This document shows positions 36,386 to 49,155 of a stretch of 64,000 bases of DNA, in pieces. A program made the position numbers and the translations under genes. Each line of letters begins with the position of its first letter. The first letter of the stretch is position 1. The notes beneath the pieces were generated by a model. It worked only from the letters and a program-made list of their open reading frames with translations. It was not told the origin of the DNA and did not search any database. The DNA is from Fremontodendron californicum (lineage: Eukaryota; Streptophyta; Magnoliopsida; Malvales; Malvaceae), in the NCBI GenBank assembly GCA_030761205.1, contig JAULJL010000027.1, forward strand, positions 6,949,001-7,013,000, read 5' to 3'.

Positions 36386-36926
36386 GGTTAAAATATATAG
36401 ACAATTTTTGTATTATAGTTAAAAGTGTATTTTAATTTTTATATTATATAAGTGAGTAATTTAATTATTGTACGTTTGAAATTAGTGCAAAAAAGTAAAA
36501 TTGATAACGATGTTAATGAAAAATCGTCTAAATACTAACATGAAGATGTGAAACTAACAGAAAAGATAATTTATAAAAAAATGATGATGTGTTAATTTTT
36601 TTTTTAACTCAGATGAAATTTAGAAAAACTAAATTTTTTTACCCCAAATCCATTCTTTACCCGTAAAAACATATCATTTTTTTTTCAAGTCATCTATTCT
36701 GTCAGTTTCTAAATTCCATCCGAGCAAAAAAAATTGACACATCATCCTTTTTTTTCAAGTCATCTATTCTGTCAGTTTCACATGACGGTTTTCCATTAAC
36801 ACCGTTATCAATTTTACTTTTTTGCATCAATTTCAAACGTATAAAGATTAAATTACTCACTTTTATAATACAAGAACTAAAATACACTTTTGATCATAGT
36901 ATAAGAACTGTTTAAGTACTTTAATC
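36386..36926. mobile_element. ~540-bp MULE-like MITE with long TIRs and a 9-bp TSD
   Basis: Arms of more than 200 bp are inverted repeats (left AAAAGTGTATTTTAATTTTT and AAAAAAGTAAAATTGATAAC; right arm their complements). The nonamer GTAGTTTAT flanks the element at 36376-36384 and 36927-36935. A 68-bp internal direct repeat (CAAGTCATCTATTCTGTCAG) lies at about 36690 and 36757. There is no coding capacity. Confidence 0.75.
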
Positions 36927-37431
36927 GTAGTTTATCATGCATTGCATTTTTTTTTTTTTTTGATGATGAAAGCATAAAAAGTGTGCTTGGTAAAGTGAAA
37001 AAGTGAAAGAATGAAAAGAAGAAGATGAGAAAGTAAAAAGAAAATGAATTTGAGTGTGTTTAGTACGAAAAGAAAGTAAAAAAAGAAAATAAAAAAAAAA
37101 TTTATCATTTTTCATACCTATTAACAAAAACAAATCATTTCAAATTAGAAAGAAAAGACCAATCATTGATCATAGTATAAGAACTGTTTAAGTACTTTAA
37201 TCGTAGTTTATCATGTATTGCAATTTTTTTTTTTTTTTGATGATGATGAAAGCATAAAAAGTGTGCTTGGTAAGGTGAAAAAGTGAAAGGATGAAAAGAA
37301 AATGATGAGAAAGTAAAAAGAAAATGAATTTGAGTATGTTTAGTAAGAAAAAAAAGTAAATAAAAAAATTTTATCATTTTTCATACCTATTAACAAAAAC
37401 AAATCATTTCAAATTAGAAAGAAAAGACCAA
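36893..37431. repeat. 276-bp direct tandem duplication
   Basis: GATCATAGTATAAGAACTG begins at 36893 and again at 37169, and each unit ends in ATTAGAAAGAAAAGACCAA. Units differ by a few bases. Unit 1 includes the right end and target duplication of the MULE-like MITE, so the duplication followed that insertion. It also contains a GTGCTTGGTAAAGTGAAAAAG segment related to the MITE at 62229-62613. Confidence 0.85.
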
Positions 37432-37443
37432 AGAAAATTAGAG

Positions 37444-38983
37444 TGATGTGAGTCAAATGTGTATATTTACAAGATTATCCATCATTTTTTAAATTTTATT
37501 TTTTTATCTTAACTTACAATAGGTATAATGGTAAAAATAATATACTTTTCATTTTATTTTTTCTCATTTTTTAATCATACTAATTACCAAGCAATGGTGA
37601 TTTTTTTTTTTCTATCTTTCCTATCAAACATAATGAAAAAATATATATATATTTTCCTTCTAATTTTTATCTTTTCATTATTCTATCCACCATAGTGACC
37701 ATACCAAGCAAAACTTTAATCTTCTCATATAATTATTTAATTTTCTTATCTAATTTGTATTCATCAACACGTTCGCGCACGTTCATAATATATATATTAG
37801 ATTTTGACACATAATGGATAAAAAAATTAAAATTATTATTTTAATAAAAGAAAAGAAAATTATATGATTTGTGGATAGTTTATTTTTAAATGCATATAAA
37901 AAATTAAAGACATAAATATTTATAACTTTATTTTATTATAAAAAAATTATTTTAAATTTTTTATAATTTTTTTAATTAAATTAGTGTCAATTCACTCTTG
38001 AATCTTGATACCAAACTCAAATCAGATATCACCTTATAAAATATATATATATATATATAAAATTGTTGCAAAGTGTAAATAGTATAAAGTTAATCTTGAA
38101 AAAACAAATTATTGCTCAAAATTAGGTGACCAATTAGCTACTTAGTACTTAGGCTAAACACTGAATTAAGATTAATATAGGCCAAAAGAAACGCTTTTGC
38201 TAATTATATGAAAATATATGGAGATTTCTAGAATAAATCCTAAGGTAATTAGTCTTATTGTCGAGTTCAAGATTTCTAAGGTAATTAATCCCCATATATT
38301 TACATATAAATCCTAAGCTTTGACCTTTGAGTTGGGATCGATAAATCTTTTAATCTTAGGTTTGATCTTTTTTCAGCTACCAATTCATATCGTTTTGTTT
38401 CTATATCTACTCGACAAACAAGTAGACGAAACACGTCATACTATTTTTCAAACCTGATAATTTTAAACACGACATAAACACAACACATTTAATAAAACAT
38501 GAAAACAGAATAAATAACACATTTAAACACGATTTTCATGATTAATACGACACGTTTAATACTCATATTGTTTTCGTGTTTAAAATTTTGATTTTTTAAT
38601 AATTTATGTCGCATTTATATTTACATAAATAACATGAAATACGATATGTATACACAAATTGCCGTGCCGAGTCTACTATTTCCATGTTGGACTATTGGGT
38701 TTGGTCGGTTGACCTCGAATTAAGGTACATGGGAGAGAGGGAGGCTATTATGTAAACCCGGTTCTTTTCATGTTTTTCACAAGCTGTATTCTCTCAAAAG
38801 TTTACCAGAGTAGAGATACCAGAAATTATTGATCTTAACCTATGTTGTAAGGACCCAGAAATTTCATACTATCAAAAAATAAAACTAAATACCTTAAGAG
38901 AAAATATGGTAATGTAAAAAAATTAACCAAAATAAGATAGTAGTACCACCCTCCTAACCTCCTTCCCCGCAGTTCAGAGTCAG
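37444..38983. other. Intergenic DNA and 3' region of the KUA1-like gene
   Basis: AT-rich DNA with repeat fragments. 38400-38690 is rich in AACACG and CGTGTT words shared with 6520-6730. The last ~250 bp are probably the 3' untranslated region of the MYB gene. No other gene was seen. Confidence 0.5.
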
Positions 38984-41900
38984 TCAGACCGATTGAATAG
39001 CACCAGTCTTGCCCTTGCTCAAATCCGTGCCACCAGCCGGTGCATTTGCATGAAATGCTGATTGTCGCGATGGTTCTCCTAGCAGTTTCAAGGATCTATG
39101 GCCATTCTCAATCCCTCCTATACTAAGCTGAGACATACCAATTAGTTCATCTACATTGACAGGTTCCTTGGGAAGCAATGGGATTGGCTTCAGTACCTGA
39201 TGTTGAGATGCTTCAATGCTCTTCTCTTCATCAGGAGGAGCCGGATTCGGTGGCCAAAATGGGTACGGAACAGGTACATAAGGTGGAAAGAAACCATGGA
39301 CCATAGGTGCGAATCCGCTTGATCTCACCATGGTTTCTTCAGTTTCTTTAACTGTTTCTTGTGCTCCATGCTCAAATTCAGAGTTGAGAGAGAGATTTAA
39401 TGAAGGTATTGGATTTGCATTATCTGCTTCTTCTACCTGTGAAGAATGCAGCAAAACTTGTTCTTCAGGCACTGTGGGTGTATCTGTAGCCTGCAAAAGA
39501 ATAAAAATATTAATCGAACCAGAATCGATGATAAAAGATTAGTGTTCATTTAGTTTAGACAATATAGAAGCTAGCCTTAGCCCAAATGGCAACCCATATC
39601 TAATTACACATTTATCTTCTTTAGATGTGATCAAGTGGTTGTATGCAGATAGGCTTTGTTGCATGCCAAATCTAATGTCCATAATAGGCTGTTTTGCTAC
39701 TTTCAGCAAATTCTAAAACAACATAAATAGGCAAGACAAACCATATCATCTGAAACCATGTCGAAAAGGCTTGAACGTCTCTTTCTTCGGGTAACATTAC
39801 TCTGACGGATGAAATACTTCTGGGCATGACTTGCTACCTGAGTAGGTGTCCTTGACATAACAAAATTTCGGGCTATCCCCCGCCAATCCCCTTTCCCTAA
39901 TTTCTGGAGGCCAATTAGAAAGAGCCGATGTTCCTCTTCAGTCCATGGGACACCTGTAAAGCAACCAAATTTAAGTGGATATCTCTAAATATCATGGCAA
40001 GAATCAATAATTTATTGAAGTCAGCATATATTTCCATTCCACCAGTTAAACTGATAACCCATCCCCCGTCCTCTCCTCTATTATGGATGACTCAAAGTTA
40101 TAAGGTACAAAGGGTCAACTAACCATTGATGCTCAAACAGTAACAATGCAATATTTTAGCCTGCTTGGAAAAGCATTCCATGCTTTGAAAGCAAATAATG
40201 CATATAACTAAAATAAGTACTTCAAATAACCAGAACGCAAACTAGTTACCTAAATACCTGTACTGCTGGAGGTATATCCAGTGGACTTGGATGTCCTCAT
40301 CAGCCATGACAAAAGGAAGAAAATATGTGATGGAATTACCTTAAAGTACAGAGCATGTAAATTGTTGCTTCCTACCTAGCAACATAATCCACTTCTGCCA
40401 AAGGATCCAACTACCAACAATTACATTTTCATGAAACTCACTGCAATTCCAATCATATATTTGCAGAAACTGATGCAATTGAAACTTCTATACAAGATCA
40501 TATCAGGTTGACTAGATCAAAGTGTGCTCCAGAAACTTGAGCAGAATACCCCGCTCTGGGTTCACAGGCATAAGTCAAATTCCCAAAACAATGAAGCAAG
40601 AAACTGTTGAAACCTCAACCTTCCAAACCACTACCATCCTCTCTCAATTTACTTATAAAGAAGCATATATCTAGATCACTCAAATAACTCTTGCCACAAG
40701 GTAAGAATCAACTTATTCAACACATGCAGCAGCAAGTAGTGTCCTTTCCAAAAATTAACAAGAAAACGTACAATAACTATTAAAGTTAATCTAAAGCTTA
40801 AAATTCCCTTAGTATGGAACAAAACCTGCATAAAAGACAGCCAACTAAAATTGAAATGAATACAAGTTCTCGCCCAGAAACTAATTTCTTTTTCCCAGGG
40901 ATGACAATTCTGTTAGGCTATGTTGCTCCGACTCTTCATTTTTTTTTGAAGTACCCGGGTCCGACACCCGTGTCCGACGCATATTCAAACATGGGTATGG
41001 GGATATGATCCCCCAAGAACCCTCCAAATACATGGAAAAACTTAGAATAAATCAAACATACCCGTGTCCAACACTCACACCCGAGTCCGAGTAACATAGC
41101 TGTTAGGAACCTAACTATTGAATGGAAACTGGAATCAGCAAGTACAAATCATAGCAATAACAGTTTCAGAACAAAATATTCATTATAGAGGGCTTTATTC
41201 TAAAATTAAAGGCTATAAGTTCACCTGCCAGTGACATGGCACTTCTCATTTTCTAAACACTCCCTGCCATGAGTTTCTTACTAATAGCTGTTTGATTGAA
41301 TACAATACAAAAATTGAGCAAACTTGAAAGCAAAAATGTTACTTTAGCTTCTCATCATGTACCAAGAGCCCGTGTTTATCTGCAGTCGCTCACGCATGCA
41401 CGGACATGCAAATAAACCACACTTAGAACAGCTTAAAAACTTATTTTTCCCAAGGTTACTATTAGCAGTTAGGTTTCTGTCCTGGAATATGAGTGGATCA
41501 TAATGAAACAAACAAGTCTCAGAACAATAAAAGCACAATCCACGCATTGGCTTTTCACCCTGAAAGAGGAAAGCTCGCATTCCTCTAAACAATAATTTTT
41601 CAGAGACAATTTTAACTTCAAGGCTCCATTCACGGTTCAGACATGGTGAAGTAAAAGAGATTCAAATATTACAAAGCAGCCAATTATCTAATATCCCTTA
41701 TTCATTTGGTCCCCAAAAGGCCAAACTACCCATTACAAGAACATAAAAAGCTATGTTGATCCGTGTCTGACACCTGTGTCCGATGCATATTTAAACATGG
41801 GTATGGGAATATGACCCACCAAAGACCCTCCAAATACAGGAAAAAACTTAAAAATTTTGATCATACTCACCCCCGAGTCCGAGTAACATAGATAAAAAAT

Positions 41901-43036
41901 TTATAAAAAAAAAGATAATAATTATAGAGAGAGAAAGTGAGAGAGAGCTAAATTAGGTGAGGCTATTTAAAAACAGGGGAAAACAAAAGTATCCACTTTC
42001 ACTAAATCAAAGAAATTGACTAAAACATAACTTAAATCTCTTTTCTCCAACTTTATTAGCTTAAAGCACATGCTGGAATAATTGTTCATTTCCTAATCAT
42101 GGTTATTTAAAGAACTAAACATAAATTACTAAAAGTAGTTTTGCAGTACTACTTTATAATACCATTAACAACTAGCTAAGGGTATATATAAACAAGTTTA
42201 ATCTTAAAAATAAACAAAAGAAGACCATTTCCTCATGCTAATGATCTCCAATAATTTTCTAAAACCCCAAATCAAAAAAAAAGAAACCTAGGCACTCAAA
42301 TTTTCTTAGTCAAAATTTTACTAAAAATCAAGAATTTAATATATTATACATATATTGCCTAAAATAGAAAACACTTAACAAAGTAACAAACTAAAAAAAA
42401 GAAATTTTTATAAAGAAAGTTAATAAGTACAATTAATATGAAGGATTAAATAAACATTTTTTCATGTAATTTGAAACAAAGATAAAAAAAAAAAAAAAAA
42501 CAAATACTACCAAATCCCAAAAAAAAAAAAAAAAAAATCATAGTTGATTGATCATTAATATACTCTAAATTATATCTCTCGTTATTGATAACAAAAAAAA
42601 GAAAAAACTTATCCAAAATCCAAATAAACAACCTTAAAATCCCCGAAAAAATGTAAATAAACAACAACAACAACAAAAAAAAACGCAGCGTTTTGAATTA
42701 ATCACCTTTCTTTCTCTCTCCGCGACGATTAGTTGAGACGTGTGCGGCGGGGTCATCAGAGAGGTAGCCGTCGGACAAGTGGTTCGGGTCACGAACGTGA
42801 TCCGATAAAGGAGAGTCCGGATTAGGCGAAGCGGCGGCTGATGACGAACTATGGTAGTGCACCGACGACAAATTTCCCATACTCGCACTCTTTTTTATTA
42901 TCGACCCGTCCGTCAGACGAACGCCGAATAGCTTCACTCCTCCGGCGCTTATTCCGCCGTTTCCGCCACCACCGCGCGTGGGACACGTGCGGGAGTTGTG
43001 GCCGTTGTTGCTGCAATGCGAGCATCGCCGAGTCAT
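38984..43036 (-). CDS. KUA1-like: KUA1/MYBH-like single-repeat MYB transcriptional repressor (349 aa)
   Basis: Exons are 43036-42706, 39953-39742 and 39490-38984, with GT-AG borders and phases 1 and 0. The N-terminus has a CCHC zinc knuckle (C5, C8, H13, C18) and the KLFGVRL motif (35-41). A single MYB repeat at about 111-160 has W114 and W134 and the SHAQKYF signature (152-158), followed by RRKRRSSLFDM. Exon 3 has an EAR-type LNLSL (212-216) and the PVNVDELIGMSQLS and RQSAFH motifs shared with Arabidopsis KUA1/MYBH. That protein binds TATCC-type elements and represses genes that limit cell expansion, in the nucleus. Intron 2.75 kb long between exons 1 and 2 holds two hAT MITE copies. Confidence 0.94.
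40918..41099. mobile_element. hAT-type MITE family, copy 4 (MYB intron 1)
   Basis: Begins CTATGTTGCTCCGACTC and ends GAGTCCGAGTAACATAG. The perfect 8-bp duplication CTGTTAGG lies at 40910-40917 and 41100-41107. This is one of the two best-preserved copies (182 bp). It sits within the first intron of the KUA1-like gene. Confidence 0.92.
41751..41891. mobile_element. hAT-type MITE family, copy 5 (MYB intron 1, internally deleted)
   Basis: Begins CTATGTTGATCCG and ends GAGTCCGAGTAACATAG but is only 141 bp. It lacks part of the left interior and part of the right arm. The flanks ATAAAAAG (41743-41750) and ATAAAAAA (41892-41899) match at 7 of 8 positions. Confidence 0.85.
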
Positions 43037-43400
43037 GACTCGCCCGAGCCAAAATCAAAACCAAAAAAAATCTAATCTTATTTATCTGTTTGTCAATATA
43101 ATTGGGGAAAAATATAGATTAATAAAAACTAAATAGATTTAAGGAGAGAAACAGAGTTTTTTTTTTAGAGAGAGAGGTTGCATGGAAATGAAAGAGAATA
43201 GAGTAAGGAAGGAGAATTATAAAATGGGGAAGAAAAGAGAGTAAGGGTATTTTGGGGATTTCAAGACTCAGATCAGACTTTGAGGATCACGGTGGATAGT
43301 TCATTGGAGAGATACGAAATGACGGATTCACCCTTCAGAGGAAAATAACGTCCTGCATTTTTCTTTCTTTTTTCTTTGGGTCGTCGTGCTTGCGCGTGTT
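43037..43400 (-). promoter_or_regulatory. KUA1-like gene leader and proximal promoter
   Basis: Upstream of the ATG at 43036 the coding strand is rich in CT and A tracts, including a short CT run at 43160-43176, as expected for a plant 5' leader. No unambiguous TATA box could be assigned. Confidence 0.35.
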
Positions 43401-43558
43401 CCTGTTGTTTCGGATTTTTCGATTGGGATTTTTTCCAAAAATTAAATTAAATTTTCTTGGAAAAACTGACTATGAAGATATAAAATCTGAAAATTTTGCA
43501 ATTTTCGTATCTGTTTTTTACAATAAAGTAAATCATAGTTATTATTCAAAAATAATAA

Positions 43559-43853
43559 TCTCTATACTATTATAAAAAAATGATTTCTCTATATTATTAT
43601 AAAGAGAATAGTTGAGTTAATACCACTGAATCAAATAACATCAATTCAATCGATAAAATTATCAATAATTTTTTTTTTAATTATAATGATTAGAGATTAG
43701 AGATGTTAATGTGTTTTAATATTTTTTAAAACATAAATTTTATTTAAAAAGCTTACAAAAGTTATTTATTTTTATACTAAAAACTATTTTGAAAAATAAT
43801 TACTTTTGTTAGAAAAAAACTACCACCCACATGGTGGGTGTGACAAATTCTAG
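43559..43853 (+). mobile_element. 295-bp non-autonomous Helitron
   Basis: The 5' end is TCTCTATACTATTATAAA preceded by host A (43558). The 3' end is the hairpin CCACCCACATGGTGGGTG, a 9-nt spacer and CTAG (43850-43853), followed by host T. Insertion between A and T with no target duplication, 5' TC, 3' hairpin and CTRR are all diagnostic. The first 25 bp are partly repeated just downstream (TTTCTCTATATTATTATAAA). It has no coding capacity. Confidence 0.85.
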
Positions 43854-43871
43854 TAATAAATAAAGAAAAAA

Positions 43872-43985
43872 AGTCGTTAAACTTAACTCAATTGATTTAT
43901 GTAATTACTCTTAAAAAGTGACACATCCAACAAATTTTGGATTCGATCTCAAACTCTAATCTTATGTGTACCCAAAAAAAATTCC
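43872..43985 (+). repeat. SINE-like dispersed repeat, copy 3
   Basis: Contains TTAACTCAATTGATTTATGTA, AAAAAGTGACACATCCAACA and GGATTCGATCTCAAAC, in the order seen at 9298-9445. It lies just 18 bp beyond the Helitron 3' end. Confidence 0.4.
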
Positions 43986-44868
43986 TTACAGTTAGAAATA
44001 CCTAAAACCAATATTATGATTGCAAATGCGTGAATCAATTTCAAAAAAGTAAATTATGGGATAAATCATTTAAATGATATAAGCTCTTAGCTTTGATATA
44101 AGGTTTTTGTCACATGACTTAGATTTGACGCACACAATGTGGATGAACAATAAAAAATATAATATTTTTGAAAAAATATATATTTTAAAATGAAAGAAAA
44201 ATTATTTAATAAAAATGTGATAGTTTTTTAAATAAAAGAATGGGATTTTTTTAATGTGTTTTTATACGGATAATGAAATAAAATTGTACTCTAAGAGGGA
44301 TAAGAAATTAGGTGAGTAAAAATAGAATGATTTTTTGTAGTTATAAAAAATTAAAAACATTAATATTCCTAAATTTATTTTTTTATTAATTTCTATATCA
44401 ATTTTTTCATTGAGTTTGATGTCATTTGACTCGTAACATCTCAAAAAATTTATAATAATAAAATTTATTGAATCAATATGATTTATTTGTTGTTATGCAT
44501 TTGTTTTTTTATATGAAAAAAGTTTTGTCAATGTCACTTTTTTTATAAGGATATTTCACTTATGTTATGTATGACAAAATTTTTATCTAGTTGTAATTTA
44601 AAATACAATGTTTAGGATTGACATTTTGTGGTTAAAGACGACATGATGTATTGATAAAGTATATGTAAAACTTAAATTTATACATGTTATTAACTTTTAG
44701 TCAAGAGGATCTTATATGAATTATTATTATTATTATTATTATATTAAAGAACTGCATTTAGATTAAAAAAAAAATTGAGGAAGACAACTGAATTTTCATG
44801 TTTAAGGCAGACAACATCTTGCTATTTGCAACAATATAATGCACATTGTTCCCATGCTACTCTTTCTA
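43986..44868. other. Intergenic AT-rich DNA, no gene seen
   Basis: Only short frames and low-complexity sequence, including an (ATT)n run at about 44722-44740. Nothing resembling a conserved domain. Confidence 0.55.
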
Positions 44869-44876
44869 GTTCCAAC

Positions 44877-45143
44877 TAGAGGTAGTCATGGCCGAGCCGG
44901 GCCGCGGCCCGGTTTTTTTTTTTCTCTGTCCAGGCTCGGCCCTTGGTAGCCCAAGCCCGCCCGTTTAGGCCCGAATTACTGTTCATTAGAATAAAAAAAT
45001 AAATTTTTTATAATTAAAATTAAATAAAATAATATTATTATAATAAAAATCACTGTTCCGGGCCGGCCCGAAAACATAAAATATCCTGCCCAGGCCCGGC
45101 CCAATACGGGCCGGGCGGGCTGCCCGGCCCGTGAACAGGTCTA
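44877..45143. mobile_element. GC-rich-ended hAT MITE with perfect 8-bp TSD
   Basis: The octamer GTTCCAAC flanks the element at 44869-44876 and 45144-45151. The ends are TAGAGGTAGTCATGGCCGAG and, on the right, GGCCCGTGAACAGGTCTA. Both ends are followed inward by GGGCCGGGC-type blocks, while the centre is AT-rich. This is the familiar plant hAT non-autonomous layout. It has no coding capacity. Confidence 0.9.
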
Positions 45144-46012
45144 GTTCCAACCAAGACAAAATTAATATATTTATTAAATATTCGAGTATTTTGTTTAATG
45201 ATAAGTGTATATATTTTTTATTCACTAATTAATTTTGAATCCCTTTACGAGATAAAAAAAAAATCAATACTTTATTTAATTAATGTATTGAACTAACTAA
45301 AGATTATCCCCATTGATTCTCTAATCATGTCCAAAACTAGGAAGAAGAATAGTTTAGAAGCAATCATGCAATTCCAAAAATTCGATTTTAGCACTTGTAA
45401 TTTTTTTTAATAATGTTTTGGTTTAGTGGTAAGGAGAAGTTTCTGAAACCTTAAGATCTTATATTTAAGCTTTATCGAATTTGGATTTGATCAAATTTTA
45501 TGTTACATTTGTTCATTTATGTGTTGATTTATTGATTGATTTATTTGTTTGATTTAATTTAGTGATCTTTTATATGAATGTAATATTTGATTATACTTAT
45601 AATTTTTTTTGTACTTGTAATTTATAAGTTTCATTACCCAAATAATAACTATCCTAATTTAAAGAAATTTTTTAATTTTAAATATTTATTTTTGAAGATT
45701 GTATAATTAGATTATGTTTCAATCTCAATGATAGTTACTATTAACAATATCAAATGTTAATATTATTTAGTTTGTGATATTTAGAAAAAGAAAAGACAAA
45801 GTCCAGTTTTTCCACATAAAAATTGAGGTTAAGAATTGTGTTTCCATATTTATGGAAACAGAAGAAATTCACCAAATCTGACTAAATTTTTAGGATAAAT
45901 TTTTAAGATTTCATTATCCCAACATTTAATGTCAGAAAGTCATTTTCTTTCAAATTACCAAACTGTCACCACCATATTTATTAGCTTTGACATATATATA
46001 TATATATATAAA

Positions 46013-46393
46013 GGGGGATTTACTTATATTGATGTAAAATTAAATTAATTTTATATATTTTTATAATTTTTTATATGATTTACGTTTTAATAAATCGACC
46101 GTTAGATTTAACAATAAAATTGTACTCGTCGTGCACGTAAAATTTTGAATCGATTCGATACCTCTATCATATCGATTGAGAATATTATTTTTTTCAATAT
46201 ATATTTAATGGTCGAAATTTTTTTGTATAGAATAAATAGTTAGATATTTTTAATTTACTCGAAACTCGACGTACATGATCTACATGAATAGAATATGAAA
46301 TATGACGGTCATGTTAAACAAATATAAATCATATCAAAAATTATGAGAGTGTGTAAAATTAATTTAGTTTTACAATAGTATAAGTAGACCCCT
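46013..46393. mobile_element. Long-TIR MITE, copy 1 of a head-to-tail pair
   Basis: The left arm GGGGATTTACTTATATTG is matched by the reverse complement of the right end (GGGGTCTACTTATACTAT), and similarity continues for about 60 bp through AAATTAATTTTA. The interior has CGACCGTTAGATTTAAC and GACGTACATGATCTAC. The left side is bordered by (TA)n and the right by (CT)n(TA)n. Confidence 0.7.
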
Positions 46394-46394
46394 C

Positions 46395-46430
<36 letters not shown>

Positions 46431-46817
46431 TTGAGGAGAGATCCACTTACATTAGTGTAAAACTAAATTAGTTTTACACACTTTCATAACTTTTTATACG
46501 ATTTATATTTTAACAAACCGACCGTTGGATTTAACAATATAATTATACTCGTCGTGCACATAAAGTTTCGAATCGATCCTATATCTCTATCATATCGATG
46601 AGAATACTGTTTTTTTCAATATATATTTAACGATTAAAAGTTTTTTACATCGTACAAATAATTAGACATTTTTAATTTACTCAAAACTTGACGTGTATGA
46701 TCTACGTGAACATAATATGAAATATGACGGTTGGATTAAACAAATATAAATCGTATAAAAAATTATAAAAATATGTAAAACTAACTTAATTTTACACAAA
46801 TATAAATGAGTTTTTCA
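46431..46817. mobile_element. Long-TIR MITE, copy 2 of a head-to-tail pair
   Basis: Aligns along its whole length with 46013-46393, for example CGACCGTTGGATTTAAC, ACTCGTCGTGCACATAAA and GACGTGTATGATCTACG. A (TA)n tract of about 25 bp separates it from copy 1 and another follows it at 46818-46841. Confidence 0.7.
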
Positions 46818-46841
46818 TATATATATATATATATATATATA

Positions 46842-48754
46842 TGATAATATGAAGGTGTTTCAAATCAATTTGAACTCCTATAGAAACCCCAGCGGGAAAC
46901 TACTGGACCACTTAAAGGATGCCACGTGTAATCAGTTGGAGCCCACATTTGGTTTTAGGTGGGGCTGATTTCATGGACATCATACACGTGTACGAGAAGG
47001 GATGGTAAGAATTTTTTCTTTTATTAATCGTCGTTAATTTCGATGAATTAAAGATAAATTTATTTATGAATTAGATCAAATCAAATTGATTGATTTTTTT
47101 TAAAACTTTTATTCAAAGCTTGATTCAATCTATTAAAGATAAATTTATTCCTAAACCGTTAAGAATATTGAGTAATTAATATTTCTTTCAAAAATCTTTT
47201 GCTTGTAAAGTTGTAATGGGATTTAATAAAGGTTGAATATTTAATTGGGTGGTCGCTATCAAATAAAAGCTCTATCCAAACCATTTTTGCAATTATTAAT
47301 TAATAATAAAGGTATTTAAACTTTGTTTTAAATATTTTAAATAACATATCTTGAAATAATTTCAATGGAAGCTTTGTTTGTCACGTGGGAGATAAAATAA
47401 AAATAAAAAAAAAACACACACATTGGAAAAAAGAAAGAAAGAAGACAATGCAATTATTTTGGTAGACAACAAAGAGAATGTTGATTTTAGGCATCATAAC
47501 TTCATAATCATATTTCTCTTACTTGATAGAACACCAAAAATTGAAAAACAATGAATATTATAGTACTTTATTAATTATAAGTATTTTATTTTTAAAAATT
47601 AAAAATAACACATCACATTCAATATAGAAGGATCAATGAGATGGTATAATATGAATATTGTACTTTCCCTTTAATCATGGAAATTAGAATTATAGAAAGG
47701 ATATATAAAAAAAAAAATTGAAAAAAAAAATGAATTTTTTTTGGCTTTATATATATATATTTATATACTAATTGTCTTCTTCTACAAAAATAGAGCTTTC
47801 TATAAGAGAAAAGAGAAAAAAAAAAATAAAGTCTGAATTTGGAATTGTCTACTTAATTTTGTCTCTAATATTTAAATTTTCGCTGAATTGAATCATTTTT
47901 TTCTCGAGAGTGTTTAAATAAAGTACTTGTATAATGGATAATACTTAAAAAAAAAAAAGAAGGTAAAAGACATTTATTCCCTTAAAATTTGATAGAAAAT
48001 ACATTGATCACTTTTAATTTGAAAAATGCTCTCTTACCCTCCTCCAAATTTGATAAAAAATACATTATTTCCTAGATGTCATTTATTAAGATAATTCTAA
48101 ATGAAAAATGAATTGTACCTTTTATTTTTATTCTTTTTTTTTATCCAGGAATTTTTTAATTATAAAATAATAAAAATTTAATTAATTTTAAAGTTATCTT
48201 TAATTACTATCAAGTTACAATTTAATTAATTTATATTATCATTCAAGTACATGTTAATTATTTTAAACTTATCTTTAGTTTAGTTATATATTAAATTGAA
48301 GATGAATCTATTATATTTTTTTATTTAAAATAAATAAATTACCATTATTTTAAAAAAGTTTAGTAATAAAGGAATCCATTAAAATGAAAAGAGAAATGAA
48401 AATGGCTAAAAAGAGGGAAAAAATAGAGTATTTTTAATGCTTAAAGTAAAATTTAAATAAATATTAATTTGATTAATGGAATCTTAATATTAGTTAATTT
48501 TTCAAGAGAGATAAAATATGTTTTAAACTAATAGGGTAAGTTTATTTTCAATAATATCTATTTTGTCTTCTCCTTTCTTTTCCTCCTTTTTGCATTTTTA
48601 ATCAATTTTTTTATCAATAAAAATGTTTTAGTAATGTTAATTAATATATTTTAAATAAAAACAATTTAATAAATTCATCTCAAAATTAATATAAAATTGA
48701 ATTAAAAATAAGTTTAAAACATTTAAAAAAAAATCTTTTATAGTTACTTTGACC
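46842..48754. other. Intergenic AT-rich DNA, no gene seen
   Basis: A stretch at 46890-47010 with GCCACGTG and ACACGTGT words is slightly GC-richer, but no reading frame accompanies it. The rest is A/T-rich repeat debris. Confidence 0.5.
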
Positions 48755-49155
48755 AGTGATTAAAAATTCAGACAGAAGGTTGAACATGTGGGAACTCCAA
48801 TTATAGGTTCAATCATAACCAGCCCAATCGGTTAATTTGGCTAGTTCAATTAGAAAATAATTTAAATATTAAAAATGTGATTTTAATATTAAATAAATAT
48901 TAAATATAATAAATATTTAATAAAATATGTATTTGACTTAATGATATAATTTTAATATAAAACTAATAAAAGGTTAAAAATTCAATCTCATAACTTACAA
49001 AAAATATAAATAATAAAATAAACCTAAAACTGATTTTTTATCGATTCCATCATTTATTTATCAATTCACAAAAACCTTAATTTTAAAATGTATACCAAAT
49101 TGAAATAGACATTTCATTTTCAATTAAATCGATCCGAACGATTGATTTATTCTAA
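48755..49155. repeat. Dispersed ~390-bp repeat family, copy C
   Basis: Shares with copies A and B the blocks GGTTAATTTGGCTAGTTCAAT, AATTTTAATATTAAATATTA-like runs, TTGACTTAATGATATAATTT, GTTAAAAATTCAATCTC and the terminal ATTTTTTAACAC. The flanks ACTTTGACC and ACTTTGATA may be a decayed target duplication. Confidence 0.5.

Noticed and set aside
46890..47010. GC-richer patch with CACGTG-like words as a promoter
   Set aside because: No downstream reading frame or TATA box in either direction supports a gene.
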